A stretch of 64,000 nucleotides of DNA from Aquibium pacificus (GCF_040839445.1 NZ_JBDPGJ010000002.1:248001-312000); one strand, 5' to 3'; counted from the stretch's first letter, positions 36,950-44,515 are shown. The notes: generated by a model from the letters alone, not told the origin. Numbers and translations are program-made.

Positions 36950-37888
36950 CTAACTTCCGCCTAGCGCACGGTTGGCCGCGCGGTACAGAGCTACGCCGGC
37001 ATCACGAAGGGATATCAAGACCTCCTCGATGTAACTCGAATCGAATTTGATCTGACTACCCAGAGGCTCAATTGAAGAAGTATTTTCCTGAAACCACTTA
37101 TCCACAATTCCGCGCCTGTGGACGATCAAATTCCTCTGCTGATATATCATCCAGTACTTGCTGCCGTTGAGAATTTGATCAAATTCCTTACTTCCTAGCA
37201 AAATCGAACACACTTCACGCATTTTCTCAATGCTGTCGATACGGTACTTATCTATAAATATATCGCCCATACAATTGGATATATCAAAGCCGTTCGTCTT
37301 TATATGATTGATAATTGTGGATCCACTAGTTATTTCCCTGAAACGGGAATTCTCGTTCATCCGAAATATCAATTCACCTCTGGAATTCAATGTTTTTCTG
37401 AGAATGTCGCTTACGAATGACTCAAATGCGCCCCAGGCCACAATTAATACCTGCCGCAGCAGTTCTTCCGCTGACAACGCAAAGCCGCCAATTGAGAGGT
37501 GCTCGTCAAGGCGGTTGAGAGTTTCTTCAGCATGAAGCGCGATGATTTCTTCGCGGCGTAGCTCTTCTGACATTCGTTTTCTGGCTATTTCGCGGGCACG
37601 CGCCTCCCCCTCTTCATCTCTTTCACCGTTTTCCATGTGTTTGACGTTTAGTATCCTTTCAGCAGTTAGGAGAGAATGGAACCGCTGTCGAAGAACAGCC
37701 CCATGAGCCAACTCATACGGAATGTTGGCAATTTGGATCGCTGAATGGAGATTGGATTTGAACGCGAGGAGGGATTCGTTTAGCGGGCTCTCTGCCGAGC
37801 CAGCAAATTCCGGTACCGCATAGAAATCTTCCGGCTCTCCGAACAGGAAGCCTGCGTGCGCATTTCGGCGTACTGCCGACTTGTTCAT
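36950..37888 (-). CDS. HEPN-type protein (RNLIVH motif), island cargo
   Basis: A 312-aa, mainly helical protein. The pattern VAWGAFESFVSDILRKTL (about 150-167), followed about 90 residues later by QQRNLIVHRRG with Arg252 and His257 in an R-x4-H arrangement, is that of HEPN domains. HEPN proteins are often RNases in abortive-infection or toxin systems. There is no visible nucleotidyltransferase partner beside it. The coding sequence is clearly AT-richer than the chromosome. It lies in the cargo slot just inside the left end of the complete element, the position held by the protease in the collapsed element. Start ATG 37888. The RNase function and defence role are inferred from the motif only. 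Confidence 0.7.
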   Translation of the reverse strand: MNKSAVRRNAHAGFLFGEPEDFYAVPEFAGSAESPLNESLLAFKSNLHSAIQIANIPYELAHGAVLRQRFHSLLTAERILNVKHMENGERDEEGEARAREIARKRMSEELRREEIIALHAEETLNRLDEHLSIGGFALSAEELLRQVLIVAWGAFESFVSDILRKTLNSRGELIFRMNENSRFREITSGSTIINHIKTNGFDISNCMGDIFIDKYRIDSIEKMREVCSILLGSKEFDQILNGSKYWMIYQQRNLIVHRRGIVDKWFQENTSSIEPLGSQIKFDSSYIEEVLISLRDAGVALYRAANRALGGS

Positions 37889-38093
37889 ATTCCCTCGACT
37901 TTTTTGCGACTGCTCACAAGTGGCTCTTGCGGCGCATTAACCTTAGAGACGGATTGATGCTGCAACAACGCACCGAAAATGAGAATAGTCGATAGGCGAC
38001 CAGATCGCAGACGGTCCCCGGCATATCTCCCGCTGCCGGACACCGTCCTTGGCACGGAAAACAGGGATCATCTCAGATCGAGAGGATCATGCT

Positions 38094-38315
38094 ATGCTGT
38101 GCGATAAGTCACGTGAAAACCGCATCCGCCGCCGCTTCCGGATGGAAGGGTATAGGCTCCGAAAGACACCGGCGCGTTCGTCGCTCCGGGAGCACTTCGG
38201 TACCGGCTATCTTGTTCTCGACAGCGACGGATTGGGTGTGCTCGGGTTCGACTACAGCTTCAACCCGTACTCAGCGACGCTTGAGGAGGTCGAAGAGTTC
38301 GTAGCTGAACTCTAG
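38094..38315 (+). CDS. 73-aa conserved island protein
   Basis: A 73-aa basic/amphipathic protein. The N-terminal half is Arg-rich (RENRIRRRFRMEGYRLRKT), and the C-terminal half has a beta hairpin (GTGYLVLDSDGLGVLGFDYSF) followed by an acidic helix (TLEEVEEFVAEL). Similar short proteins with an RIRRxLxxxGYxLRKS opening are common in rhizobial genomes and prophages, with no assigned function. ATG 38094 has GAGAGGA 7 bp upstream, giving a shorter product than the full open frame from 38049. It is the only plus-strand gene in the element. A broken copy lies at 36461-36679. Confidence 0.7.
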   Translation: MLCDKSRENRIRRRFRMEGYRLRKTPARSSLREHFGTGYLVLDSDGLGVLGFDYSFNPYSATLEEVEEFVAEL

Positions 38316-38439
38316 GCCGCATGCGGGGCCGGAGCGGGTGGCGCAGCGTGCTGCGCTCCAATTTCGCTTCGGCCTCCTCTGCCGCGCTTCGTGAACATAC
38401 GGTCCGAGAGCGCAAGACAGTGAAGCACGACTGACCGGC

Positions 38440-38574
38440 TCAGAGGAACCAGCCTGACCGGCCGATCCAGTCGGAAATCGTGCTCACATCCGCAAATAGC
38501 GCCACGATGTCGATCAGACACACCCAAAAAACAGCGATGAGTTTGCGGCGGGACTTGGGGGAAGGTTCGGCCAT
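38440..38574 (-). CDS. 44-aa single-pass membrane protein
   Basis: The frame from ATG 38574 to TGA 38440 encodes 44 residues: a basic start (MAEPSPKSRRK), one hydrophobic helix (LIAVFWVCLIDIVALFADV) and a short tail (GRSGWFL). GGAG lies about 13 bp upstream, slightly far. It is the first open frame left of the decamer repeats and reads in the same direction as the packaging genes. A holin-like or membrane-toxin role is possible but unproved, and the frame may also be fortuitous. Confidence 0.4.
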   Translation of the reverse strand: MAEPSPKSRRKLIAVFWVCLIDIVALFADVSTISDWIGRSGWFL

Positions 38575-38710
38575 GACATAGGTCTCCATTTAAAAAATCT
38601 TTTGGAGACGGTTCTTTCGGGCCGATTTCTTTTGTTGGCACTTTCCGCGGGAGGCGTCAAACAGGAACGGTTGGATACCACGAAGTGCTCTCCTGCGCAG
38701 CTCGCGTCGG

Positions 38711-38770
38711 TTGGTGCGACTTCATGCAGGTTGGTGCGCATTCGTGCGGGATCGTGCAGGTTCGTGCGCG
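38711..38770. repeat. Six tandem 10-bp repeats (iteron-like)
   Basis: The stretch reads as six consecutive decamers: TTGGTGCGAC, TTCATGCAGG, TTGGTGCGCA, TTCGTGCGGG, ATCGTGCAGG, TTCGTGCGCG. The consensus is TTSGTGCRSG, with the core GTGC or ATGC always at positions 4-7. Spacing is one helical turn, so a bound protein would face one side of the helix. It lies 40 bp downstream of the stop of the 249-aa gene and close to the packaging genes. Candidate origin iterons, terminase recognition site or operator. Confidence 0.75.
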
Positions 38771-38810
38771 CCCAGACGACCCAGAAACCTGTGGACAACG
38801 TCGGATCGCG

Positions 38811-39560
38811 TTAGGTGGTCGGCTCCAGAGCGAGTGGCGCGGTGTCTTGCAACGCCAATCCCAACTTAGCTTCGGCCTCCTTCGCCGCGCGGCTTCCGGC
38901 CTCGCCGTCGACTTCAGCTTGCTTATCTCTCAGCTTGTCGGCCGATCGGGAGAACTGCTGGTAGGTGAGTTCGAGGTGTTCGAGCGCGGCGTTGATTTTC
39001 GACACCTTCGCGGCTTCGTCGGGTGCCTGTTGTTCGACAAACTGCTGGATGAGCGTGGCGAGGGGAACTGTCGTATCGCCGATCAGGAGCGGGTGGGCGT
39101 CGTGGATCGCCGCCATGACCTCATGGTCGCCGGACGCGATCGCCGTCATCAGCGTCTCGTCCCGCTTCGCCTTGGACATGGTTCGAAGGACGCCTTGTAG
39201 CGCGGCCTTATTGGTGAAGGTGGCCTTCAGTCCGGCGCGACCAAGAGCGTCGTGCTGCGCCTTCTCGCGAGCCGACATGAGAGCGTCGGCGGCGCGCCGA
39301 ACCTCGCCGGTGGCGACCTTCGCTGCCTTCTCGAATGCAACTTTGTATTCTAGCGCTTGGGCTTGCGGCGTCTTGAGCGGATTGTTCGCCGATCGGACAG
39401 CAGACAACCCGTCCCAAATGTCCCGCAGCTTATCGATGGCCGAGAAGACGCTGTCGAGTTCGCTCCGTTCTGGCTGACTGTCGATGCCGTTCGGAAGGAG
39501 GTTGTCCCTCGCGATCCGGGAGTTCAGAAGCGGCGGCCGGGTAACGGTGATGCGGGTCAT
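38811..39560 (-). CDS. 249-aa alpha-helical island protein
   Basis: A 249-aa protein predicted to be almost all helix: LDSVFSAIDKLRDIWDGLSAVRS, ALEYKVAFEKAAKVATGEVRRAAD and a C-terminal coiled coil (HLELTYQQFSRSADKLRDKQAEVDGEAG). No catalytic motif is seen. It is the last large gene of the packaging operon (terS-terL-68 aa-249 aa). A scaffold, capsid-size redirecting or decoration role, as for other satellite proteins, is an inference from position and shape. ATG 39560 has AAGGA 8 bp upstream and is preferred to an ATG nine codons earlier. A 3'-end remnant of a relative lies at 36709-36795. Confidence 0.7.
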   Translation of the reverse strand: MTRITVTRPPLLNSRIARDNLLPNGIDSQPERSELDSVFSAIDKLRDIWDGLSAVRSANNPLKTPQAQALEYKVAFEKAAKVATGEVRRAADALMSAREKAQHDALGRAGLKATFTNKAALQGVLRTMSKAKRDETLMTAIASGDHEVMAAIHDAHPLLIGDTTVPLATLIQQFVEQQAPDEAAKVSKINAALEHLELTYQQFSRSADKLRDKQAEVDGEAGSRAAKEAEAKLGLALQDTAPLALEPTT

Positions 39561-39571
39561 GAGAAGTCCTT

Positions 39572-39778
39572 TCAGCCGATTTTCCAAGGCGGCGCGATGC
39601 GCATCATGCCCGGGAGAGAGATTTCCTGCTTCGTCATCGGCTGCGTCCCGGCCATGTGGCCGACGCGGCGGAGGTATTCGTCACGAACGGGATCGCGTCC
39701 GCCTGCTGTAAGCGGCGCGAACAGCGATGATTCGCTCTGCGGTTCAGGCGGCGGGGGAAGATCGTCGTCTTCGGTCAT
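39572..39778 (-). CDS. 68-aa island protein
   Basis: A 68-aa protein, MTEDDDLPPPPEPQSESS onwards, with an acidic, Pro-rich N-terminus and the motif DPVRDEYLRRVGHMAG. The ending SLPGMMRIAPPWKIG looks like a structured C-terminal strand. Unrecognised. AAAGGA 8 bp before the ATG at 39778 and the tight spacing (12 bp after terL, 11 bp before the 249-aa gene) support it as a real member of the packaging operon. Confidence 0.65.
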   Translation of the reverse strand: MTEDDDLPPPPEPQSESSLFAPLTAGGRDPVRDEYLRRVGHMAGTQPMTKQEISLPGMMRIAPPWKIG

Positions 39779-39790
39779 GTGGCATTCCTT

Positions 39791-41218
39791 TCATCGTCCA
39801 TAGAGCATGCGCGCCGGTACCGGCCGGTTGAGCGTGGATTGGTAGAGGCACCCGACCAGCGCATTGGCCATGTCGTCGGAGCCATTCTGAGGATGATCGA
39901 CGCTGTCGCGGCCGGAGCGAGAGACACGCCGCTCAAGGAGCCGAAGCTCGCGTATGAGAGGTGCATAATTCGGGATCGTGATGGCGCGTCGGGCGAAGTG
40001 CTGGACGGCTTCGAGATACAGCTGCGACTTGTTCAGGCGGGACGTGTGGTAGCGGACGCCTGCCTTGTTGAACGCCTCACTGACCCAATTGCCCGCGTAA
40101 GCGTCGCCAGTGAGATGGCTGACCCCATAGAAGCGCGCTAGAGCGGCATATTCGCCCGCGACAATGGCCGGATCGAAAGGTGGCCGGGTCGCGCGGAGAA
40201 CGTCCAGGACGAAGTGTTCGTTCTCCTCATATTCGTTTTCCAGATGGCCGATCGCGAGAGTGAAGGAGTCGTGCTTGCCGGCGCTGGCGTCCGTGAACGC
40301 GAAGTATCGGTGATGTCGGGAACGCGGCAGATCGACCGGCCGGACAAGATCGATCGCGTCGTCGATCATGTAGTCATCGAGAAGTGCCGAAATGTCGGTG
40401 CGGAAATTGCCGTCCCATTCCGCGCTCGCCGCTTCGGCATCATCCTTCTTCGCCCGGTCGATGATGCGCCGGTCGATGAGGGGATTGAGGGTGGCGGTAG
40501 CGCCTTGGATCACGAGGACATCGGGAGCGTCCGTGTTGTAGAAGTCGCGGTGACGCGCGTGGAGAAGGCCGACCTTCCGATATGGTGAGCTGATCCCCAC
40601 GAGGAGCCCGCCTGTCGTCGCGAGTGCCGGGGTGACGGCTCGATAGGTCTCCAAGTCCGGGAGCGCGGATGACTCATCGCGCCAGAAGGCTGATTCATCG
40701 AAGATGCAGGCGATCAGCGTCCGGCCGCGAACCGTCCTGAACGAGTTCGGATGGATCGCGATGACGATGTTGCCCTGTAGCCGGATTTCCTCGGAATTGG
40801 CCTCCATGACGAGTTGCCGGAGAACCGGCGAGGAGGCGAAGAAGGCCTGCACGTAGGAGGCGATCACCTTCGACTGGTCGCGGGTGGGCGAGAGGATCAA
40901 GACATACCCGACTTCGCCGGGTGCCAGTTTGCCGGAGTGGTCTTCGAAGGCCGCGATGTAGGAAGCGATGAGCGCCGCCACGCGGCTCTTGCCGCTACGG
41001 CGTCCGGCGATAGCCCACAGTTCCGAGACGCGAGCGGTAGGAGGAGAGCGCCGGGGACCGGCGAGGGCTTCCAACGTGTCGAACTCTTCGTCTGTGTGCA
41101 GAGGGAGCCCGAAGGCTGCGCGGAGCACGACGCGCCACGTCGCCCATGACGAGAGGTCGCGGTCGAGAGCTGCGCCTAGGAGGAGGCGATCGGAAAGGGC
41201 TTCATCGATCGTGGTCAC
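39791..41218 (-). CDS. Phage terminase large subunit
   Basis: A 475-aa terminase with ATPase and nuclease domains. Walker A GRRSGKS is at 72-78, Walker B CIFDES at 171-176, and the coupling motif VGISSPY at 207-213. RNase H-fold nuclease acidic residues are Asp310 (FTDASAGKHDSF), Asp372 (TGDAYAGNWV) and Asp448/449 (GSDDMANALVG). All motor and nuclease residues are present, so it should be active. The start is GTG 41218, overlapping the terS stop as GTGA; the frame extends upstream only as antisense-type noise. It drives DNA packaging into a prohead that must come from a helper phage, since no capsid genes are present. Confidence 0.9.
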   Translation of the reverse strand: MTTIDEALSDRLLLGAALDRDLSSWATWRVVLRAAFGLPLHTDEEFDTLEALAGPRRSPPTARVSELWAIAGRRSGKSRVAALIASYIAAFEDHSGKLAPGEVGYVLILSPTRDQSKVIASYVQAFFASSPVLRQLVMEANSEEIRLQGNIVIAIHPNSFRTVRGRTLIACIFDESAFWRDESSALPDLETYRAVTPALATTGGLLVGISSPYRKVGLLHARHRDFYNTDAPDVLVIQGATATLNPLIDRRIIDRAKKDDAEAASAEWDGNFRTDISALLDDYMIDDAIDLVRPVDLPRSRHHRYFAFTDASAGKHDSFTLAIGHLENEYEENEHFVLDVLRATRPPFDPAIVAGEYAALARFYGVSHLTGDAYAGNWVSEAFNKAGVRYHTSRLNKSQLYLEAVQHFARRAITIPNYAPLIRELRLLERRVSRSGRDSVDHPQNGSDDMANALVGCLYQSTLNRPVPARMLYGR

Positions 41219-41616
41219 GATACCGCTGCCTTCCGCTTGGCTGCGAGGTACGTCTTGAGGTCTGGTGGAGACACGTCCTTCGCCTTGCGCACTAGGCCGA
41301 TGCTTTCGAGGATACGGCGCTGATGAGCGGCCAGCCTGCCATAGAGGTCGAGATCCACCGGCAAGCCTTCGGCAAGGCGACCCTCCATCCGTTCCAGTTC
41401 GGTGCCGAGAGCCGCGCCGCGTCGGATGAGCGCGCGCTGACCTTCCGAGAGGCAGTCGCTGCCGCCCAGATCGGAGATGTGCCCGGCGACCAGATCGCGG
41501 AACCGCTTCGCCCAAGAGGACCGGCCGTCCGCTTCAAGGAAAAGGGCAGTTCCATTGCTGACCGCGCTCCGGCCCTTGCTCTTCGGATCGTGTGTGGAGG
41601 TTCTATCCTCGCTCAA
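41215..41616 (-). CDS. Putative terminase small subunit
   Basis: A 133-aa protein encoded directly upstream of terL and overlapping it by 4 bp. Features are a basic/polar N-terminus (STHDPKSKGRSAVSNG), a helical middle (RSSWAKRFRDLVAGHISDLGG, LSEGQRALIRRGAAL) and a C-terminal helix pair ending YLAAKRKAAVS. Similar proteins precede terL in alphaproteobacterial prophage-like elements. It would recognise the packaging site. The start is TTG 41616, with AAAGG 9 bp upstream. A bipartite TAGACACC motif sits 27 bp before the start. Confidence 0.7.
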   Translation of the reverse strand: MSEDRTSTHDPKSKGRSAVSNGTALFLEADGRSSWAKRFRDLVAGHISDLGGSDCLSEGQRALIRRGAALGTELERMEGRLAEGLPVDLDLYGRLAAHQRRILESIGLVRKAKDVSPPDLKTYLAAKRKAAVS

Positions 41617-41642
41617 TTCTTTCAGCCTTTTCAGCGCTAGAA

Positions 41643-41663
41643 GGTGTCTAAACCCGGTGTCTA
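41643..41663 (-). repeat. Bipartite TAGACACC motif, site B (terS leader)
   Basis: On the minus strand TAGACACC-GGGTT-TAGACACC: direct octamers 13 bp apart, 27 bp upstream of the terS start. It is related to site C in the int leader and site A at the left end. Confidence 0.6.
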
Positions 41664-41839
41664 GGATCGAACTCGCGCTCGATCGATCGCGCCAAGTAGC
41701 TGAATTATAAGGGAAATCTGGAGGACGAGAAACCGGTTAGAGACCGGCTTTCTTTCGCGGGAACTGGGAAGGGTCGCGGCAGGAAAAGAGCGGCGAAGTG
41801 GCGTTTGCCTTGGGCTGGGAAAAGAGGCCTGAGAAGGCC

Positions 41840-41938
41840 ACCTCCGAAGGATACGAAGGCAAGCTCCTATATCGACGTCCTAGGCGCGCGCGGGTCTATA
41901 CGCCGATAAGGGGGGCTGCCTTCGTATCCTTCGGAGGT
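41840..41938. repeat. Perfect 22-bp inverted repeat in the terS-helicase gap (candidate origin)
   Basis: Bases 41840-41861 and 41917-41938 are exact reverse complements over 22 bp (core CTCCGAAGGATACGAAGG). The 55-bp centre continues the dyad imperfectly (CTCCTATATCG against CGATAAGGGGG). A third, imperfect half (CTTCATATCCTCCGGA) overlaps the helicase stop codon at 41945-41960. No gene occupies 41617-41945. Its place next to the helicase gene suggests an origin or operator. Confidence 0.7.
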
Positions 41939-41945
41939 CTCCTCT

Positions 41946-43307
41946 TCATATCCTCCGGACGATGCCGCGATACCCCGTCCGCCCTCTGGCATTCCTGAAC
42001 CGCTCCAACCCGCGATCCTCAAGCCTCTGACCGAACTGCTTCTGCGAACCCGGCCGCTCCCCGTTGTTTTCGGCCCACTTCGACCAGTCCTTGTAGAGCT
42101 CAGTCGCGCCGTCTTCTGCGTCCTTCGCAAGACCGCAGCATTCCCCGATCCAGAGGCCAACAGCGTCCTCAGAGGCCAGGTAATCGTCGGTCGCCTCCAT
42201 CACTGCCTTCGGCGACTGCAAGCCGATCCGTTGCCACTCAAGGCATCCCTCTATCATCCACTGCAAGATGCCCGGCCATTCCGCCTTCAATTTCTCAGAC
42301 AGGTCTGGGTCTTTCTCCGCATCCGAAATCTTGACCGCAAACGGGATCAGGTTGAACCGGCGACGGATAGCGTCATCCACAGAGCGCAATCCCGGCTTGT
42401 GATTCCCGGAGATCATGAGCTTGAAGGCAGGGGTGAACTCGAAAAAATCCTGCCGCATGAAGCGGGCAGATATCCGGTCGCCACCTGTAAGCGACTTGAT
42501 CTTGGCTTCCGCCCACCGCCGACCTTGCTCGGTCTCGGCAGCGGTCACCGCTCGCGCGCCGACCAGTCCTGCCAGTTCGGTGGGGTGCTGATCCGTGGCC
42601 ACCTCGGTGAAGGTCGTGATCGGTGCGGCGCGGTGGTAGTCGTTCAGGATACCGGCGATCGTGCCGACGAAGACACCCTTACCGTTGCCACCGTGGCCAT
42701 AGAGGAAAAACAACGCGTGCTCAGTCGTCTTGCCGGTGAGCATGTACCCACATACGCGGCGAAGATACGCCACCAACTCCTTGTCGCCAGCCATGACGTG
42801 GTCGAGGAAGGCGAGCCAGCGCGGACATTCGCCACCGGGCACAGCCGCCGTGACCTTGGTCATGTAGTCCTCGCGTCGATGGGGAAGAAGCGATCCGGTG
42901 GTGAGGTCCACGACGCCACCCGGCGTATTCAGCCGCATCGGATCGGCATCCCACTGATCGATCGTCGCGGCAAGCCGACGATCGGCCTTCGCAAGGGTGA
43001 CGGTCGCCGCGACGGTCCTGGCTGAGGCGAGCGCCTTGGCTTCCTTCGCTCGCGTCTGGGCATTTCCGCCATTGATCTGGTTCGCCTCGCGGCGCACGAT
43101 CTTCCGGGCAAGGTCGAAGGCCGCCAGCGTGTCGTCCGGATGCCAGACATGCTCCCGCCATTGATACCAGCGGTTCCAAGCGGCCACATATCGGAGGTCG
43201 CGGCGGTACTCGGTGGCAAAAAGGATAGCCATTTTCTCGTCTGACTGCGGAGGGACAAGGGCCTCATCCGGATCGAGGATGTCGTCACTGAAATCGCGGT
43301 CGGTCAC
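41946..43307 (-). CDS. Phage/plasmid primase-type SF3 helicase (D5-like)
   Basis: A 453-aa protein. The N-terminal D5_N-like region (about 100-185) has LNTPGGVVDLTTGSLLPHR. The SF3 ATPase has Walker A GHGGNGKG at 204-211, an acidic Walker B region AVTAAETEQGRRW and the sensor/arginine segment ISGNHKPGLRSVDDAIRRRFNLIPF. A C-terminal winged-helix tail follows. It matches the helicase half of P4-alpha-type replication proteins. The start is GTG 43307, overlapping the TOPRIM gene stop as GTGA. The primase half is on the separate upstream gene. Predicted to open the element's origin and drive its replication. Confidence 0.9.
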   Translation of the reverse strand: MTDRDFSDDILDPDEALVPPQSDEKMAILFATEYRRDLRYVAAWNRWYQWREHVWHPDDTLAAFDLARKIVRREANQINGGNAQTRAKEAKALASARTVAATVTLAKADRRLAATIDQWDADPMRLNTPGGVVDLTTGSLLPHRREDYMTKVTAAVPGGECPRWLAFLDHVMAGDKELVAYLRRVCGYMLTGKTTEHALFFLYGHGGNGKGVFVGTIAGILNDYHRAAPITTFTEVATDQHPTELAGLVGARAVTAAETEQGRRWAEAKIKSLTGGDRISARFMRQDFFEFTPAFKLMISGNHKPGLRSVDDAIRRRFNLIPFAVKISDAEKDPDLSEKLKAEWPGILQWMIEGCLEWQRIGLQSPKAVMEATDDYLASEDAVGLWIGECCGLAKDAEDGATELYKDWSKWAENNGERPGSQKQFGQRLEDRGLERFRNARGRTGYRGIVRRI

Positions 43308-43960
43308 GACGCCCTCCGAACTTCGATCGACGCCGTGTCCGCCAGCCGCCGTAGCTCTTCCACGGTGCCGCCCAGATCGAGCCAGTCGCTGACATCGCCC
43401 TTCGGAGGCAGGTTCGGGAGCTTCAGCACCCGCACACGGACAGCGGTGCGGCGCAGAGACCGCCAGACCATGTCGGCGTGTTCCCATCCACGCGGATCAT
43501 TGTCCGGCAAGATCACGCAGTCGCGGCCGGTCAGTGTGTCCGAATACTCATCCGCCCATTTGCCCGCCCCACCGAAGTTCGTCGTGGCGATAAGGCCGCG
43601 CCGGATCAGCGACATGGCGTCCTTTTCGCCTTCGGCGATCCAGACCACTTCATCGCGCCGCGTAGGATCGACAAGGGCAGGCAAGTTGAAGAGCACGCGG
43701 CGGACGCCCCTCATATCGTGGTACCAGTCCCGCTTGTCCTCCGGTTCCAAGCGATCCGAGAAGTTCAGCAAGTTGGGCCTTCGGACCATGAAGACCTTTT
43801 CGCCAAGTTCGTTCACGCCCTTTCGAACCTGGAAGAGCAGTCTGCCTGCCTCGTCTTCGAAGTCGAATTCACCAGTGGCCAACGTTCTTTTTGTCCAACG
43901 CGGTCTTTCGGCATCATCTATATTGTAGGAACCAAAGTGATTTCTCTGGAGGTAATGCAT
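43304..43960 (-). CDS. TOPRIM domain protein (primase half)
   Basis: A 218-aa protein with TOPRIM motifs: VVWIAEGEKDAMSLIRRGL (Glu110/Glu112 area) and CVILPDNDPRGWEHAD (Asp153/Asp155). These are the metal-binding parts of the primase half of P4-type and bacteriophage primase-helicases. A zinc finger and the DNA-primase N-domain expected before it are absent: the 126 bp upstream (43961-44086) contain no gene. So this is a split or reduced primase. ATG 43960 has GGGGAT 2 bp upstream, a weak SD, so the start is moderately secure. It overlaps the helicase gene by 4 bp. Confidence 0.83.
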   Translation of the reverse strand: MHYLQRNHFGSYNIDDAERPRWTKRTLATGEFDFEDEAGRLLFQVRKGVNELGEKVFMVRRPNLLNFSDRLEPEDKRDWYHDMRGVRRVLFNLPALVDPTRRDEVVWIAEGEKDAMSLIRRGLIATTNFGGAGKWADEYSDTLTGRDCVILPDNDPRGWEHADMVWRSLRRTAVRVRVLKLPNLPPKGDVSDWLDLGGTVEELRRLADTASIEVRRAS

Positions 43961-44086
43961 ATCCCCGCCGCTTTCCCCGGATTTTCATGTCCGCGGCAGG
44001 TTTCGGTGCTAGACTGGGCCTCGAAACCCAGCTATATTTGCCTCCGAACCGCCGCAAGGGTTCACCTTTTTGGAATACCCGCCCGC

Positions 44087-44515
44087 TCAGCCGCCCGGAT
44101 CATCCAGTCCGGGCGGTCTTCTTTGTGGGATTTCAACATCGGACGCTGACGCGATCGGGCGCGCGCGCGAGGGAGCCGACCGACTTTCGACAACCCGCTC
44201 CCATGTCTCGGCTCGCTTCGCCTCGATTTCCTTCGGCGACAGGCCGACGATCGGCGAGGGGAAGAGCTTATCCACGAAAGGCGTCGCGTCCTTCCGACCG
44301 GACTTCGTAAAATGGGCGACTGCGAGCCGCTCGCGGGTCGCTTTGGGCCGCACCTTGTTTCCAAACCCGAGCGCCTCATCCATGAGCTTGTGCTCGGCTT
44401 CGAGAAACGTCTGTCGGTACTGACCAGCGTTGAACCGCTTGCTGGAAAGCGGCACGGAACCGTCCCGCAGCAGCATGACGACCGCAAAGCCTTCGATTAT
44501 AGTTTGCCGGCTCAT
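44087..44515 (-). CDS. 142-aa island protein of unknown function
   Basis: A 142-aa protein with no recognised domain. MSRQTIIEGFAVVMLLRDGSVPLSSKRFNAGQ opens with a hydrophobic strand-helix. The middle has HKLMDEALGFGNKV, and the C-terminus is polar and Arg/Pro-rich. Coding start ATG 44515 overlaps the AlpA-like gene stop (ATGA), so the two are co-translated. Its 3' end overlaps a perfect 9-bp hairpin (44091-44099 / 44108-44116) whose T-rich flank is on the plus side, so it may act as a terminator for transcription arriving from the left. Confidence 0.6.
   Translation of the reverse strand: MSRQTIIEGFAVVMLLRDGSVPLSSKRFNAGQYRQTFLEAEHKLMDEALGFGNKVRPKATRERLAVAHFTKSGRKDATPFVDKLFPSPIVGLSPKEIEAKRAETWERVVESRSAPSRARPIASASDVEIPQRRPPGLDDPGG

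Noticed and set aside
38312..38641. 109-codon minus-strand frame over the 73-aa gene end
   Set aside because: Overlaps the stop of the 73-aa gene antisense and has no domain or ribosome-binding site; the 44-aa frame within the same stretch is the better candidate.
44091..44116. Perfect 9-bp hairpin as terminator of the 142-aa gene
   Set aside because: The T-rich flank is on the plus-strand side, and the hairpin lies inside the minus-strand coding sequence, so it would not terminate that gene; kept only as a note in the gene entry.
44062..44487. Alternative minus-strand frame overlapping the 142-aa gene
   Set aside because: Low-complexity Arg/Ser composition and no ribosome-binding site; the frame starting at 44515 overlaps the AlpA-like stop as ATGA and looks protein-like.
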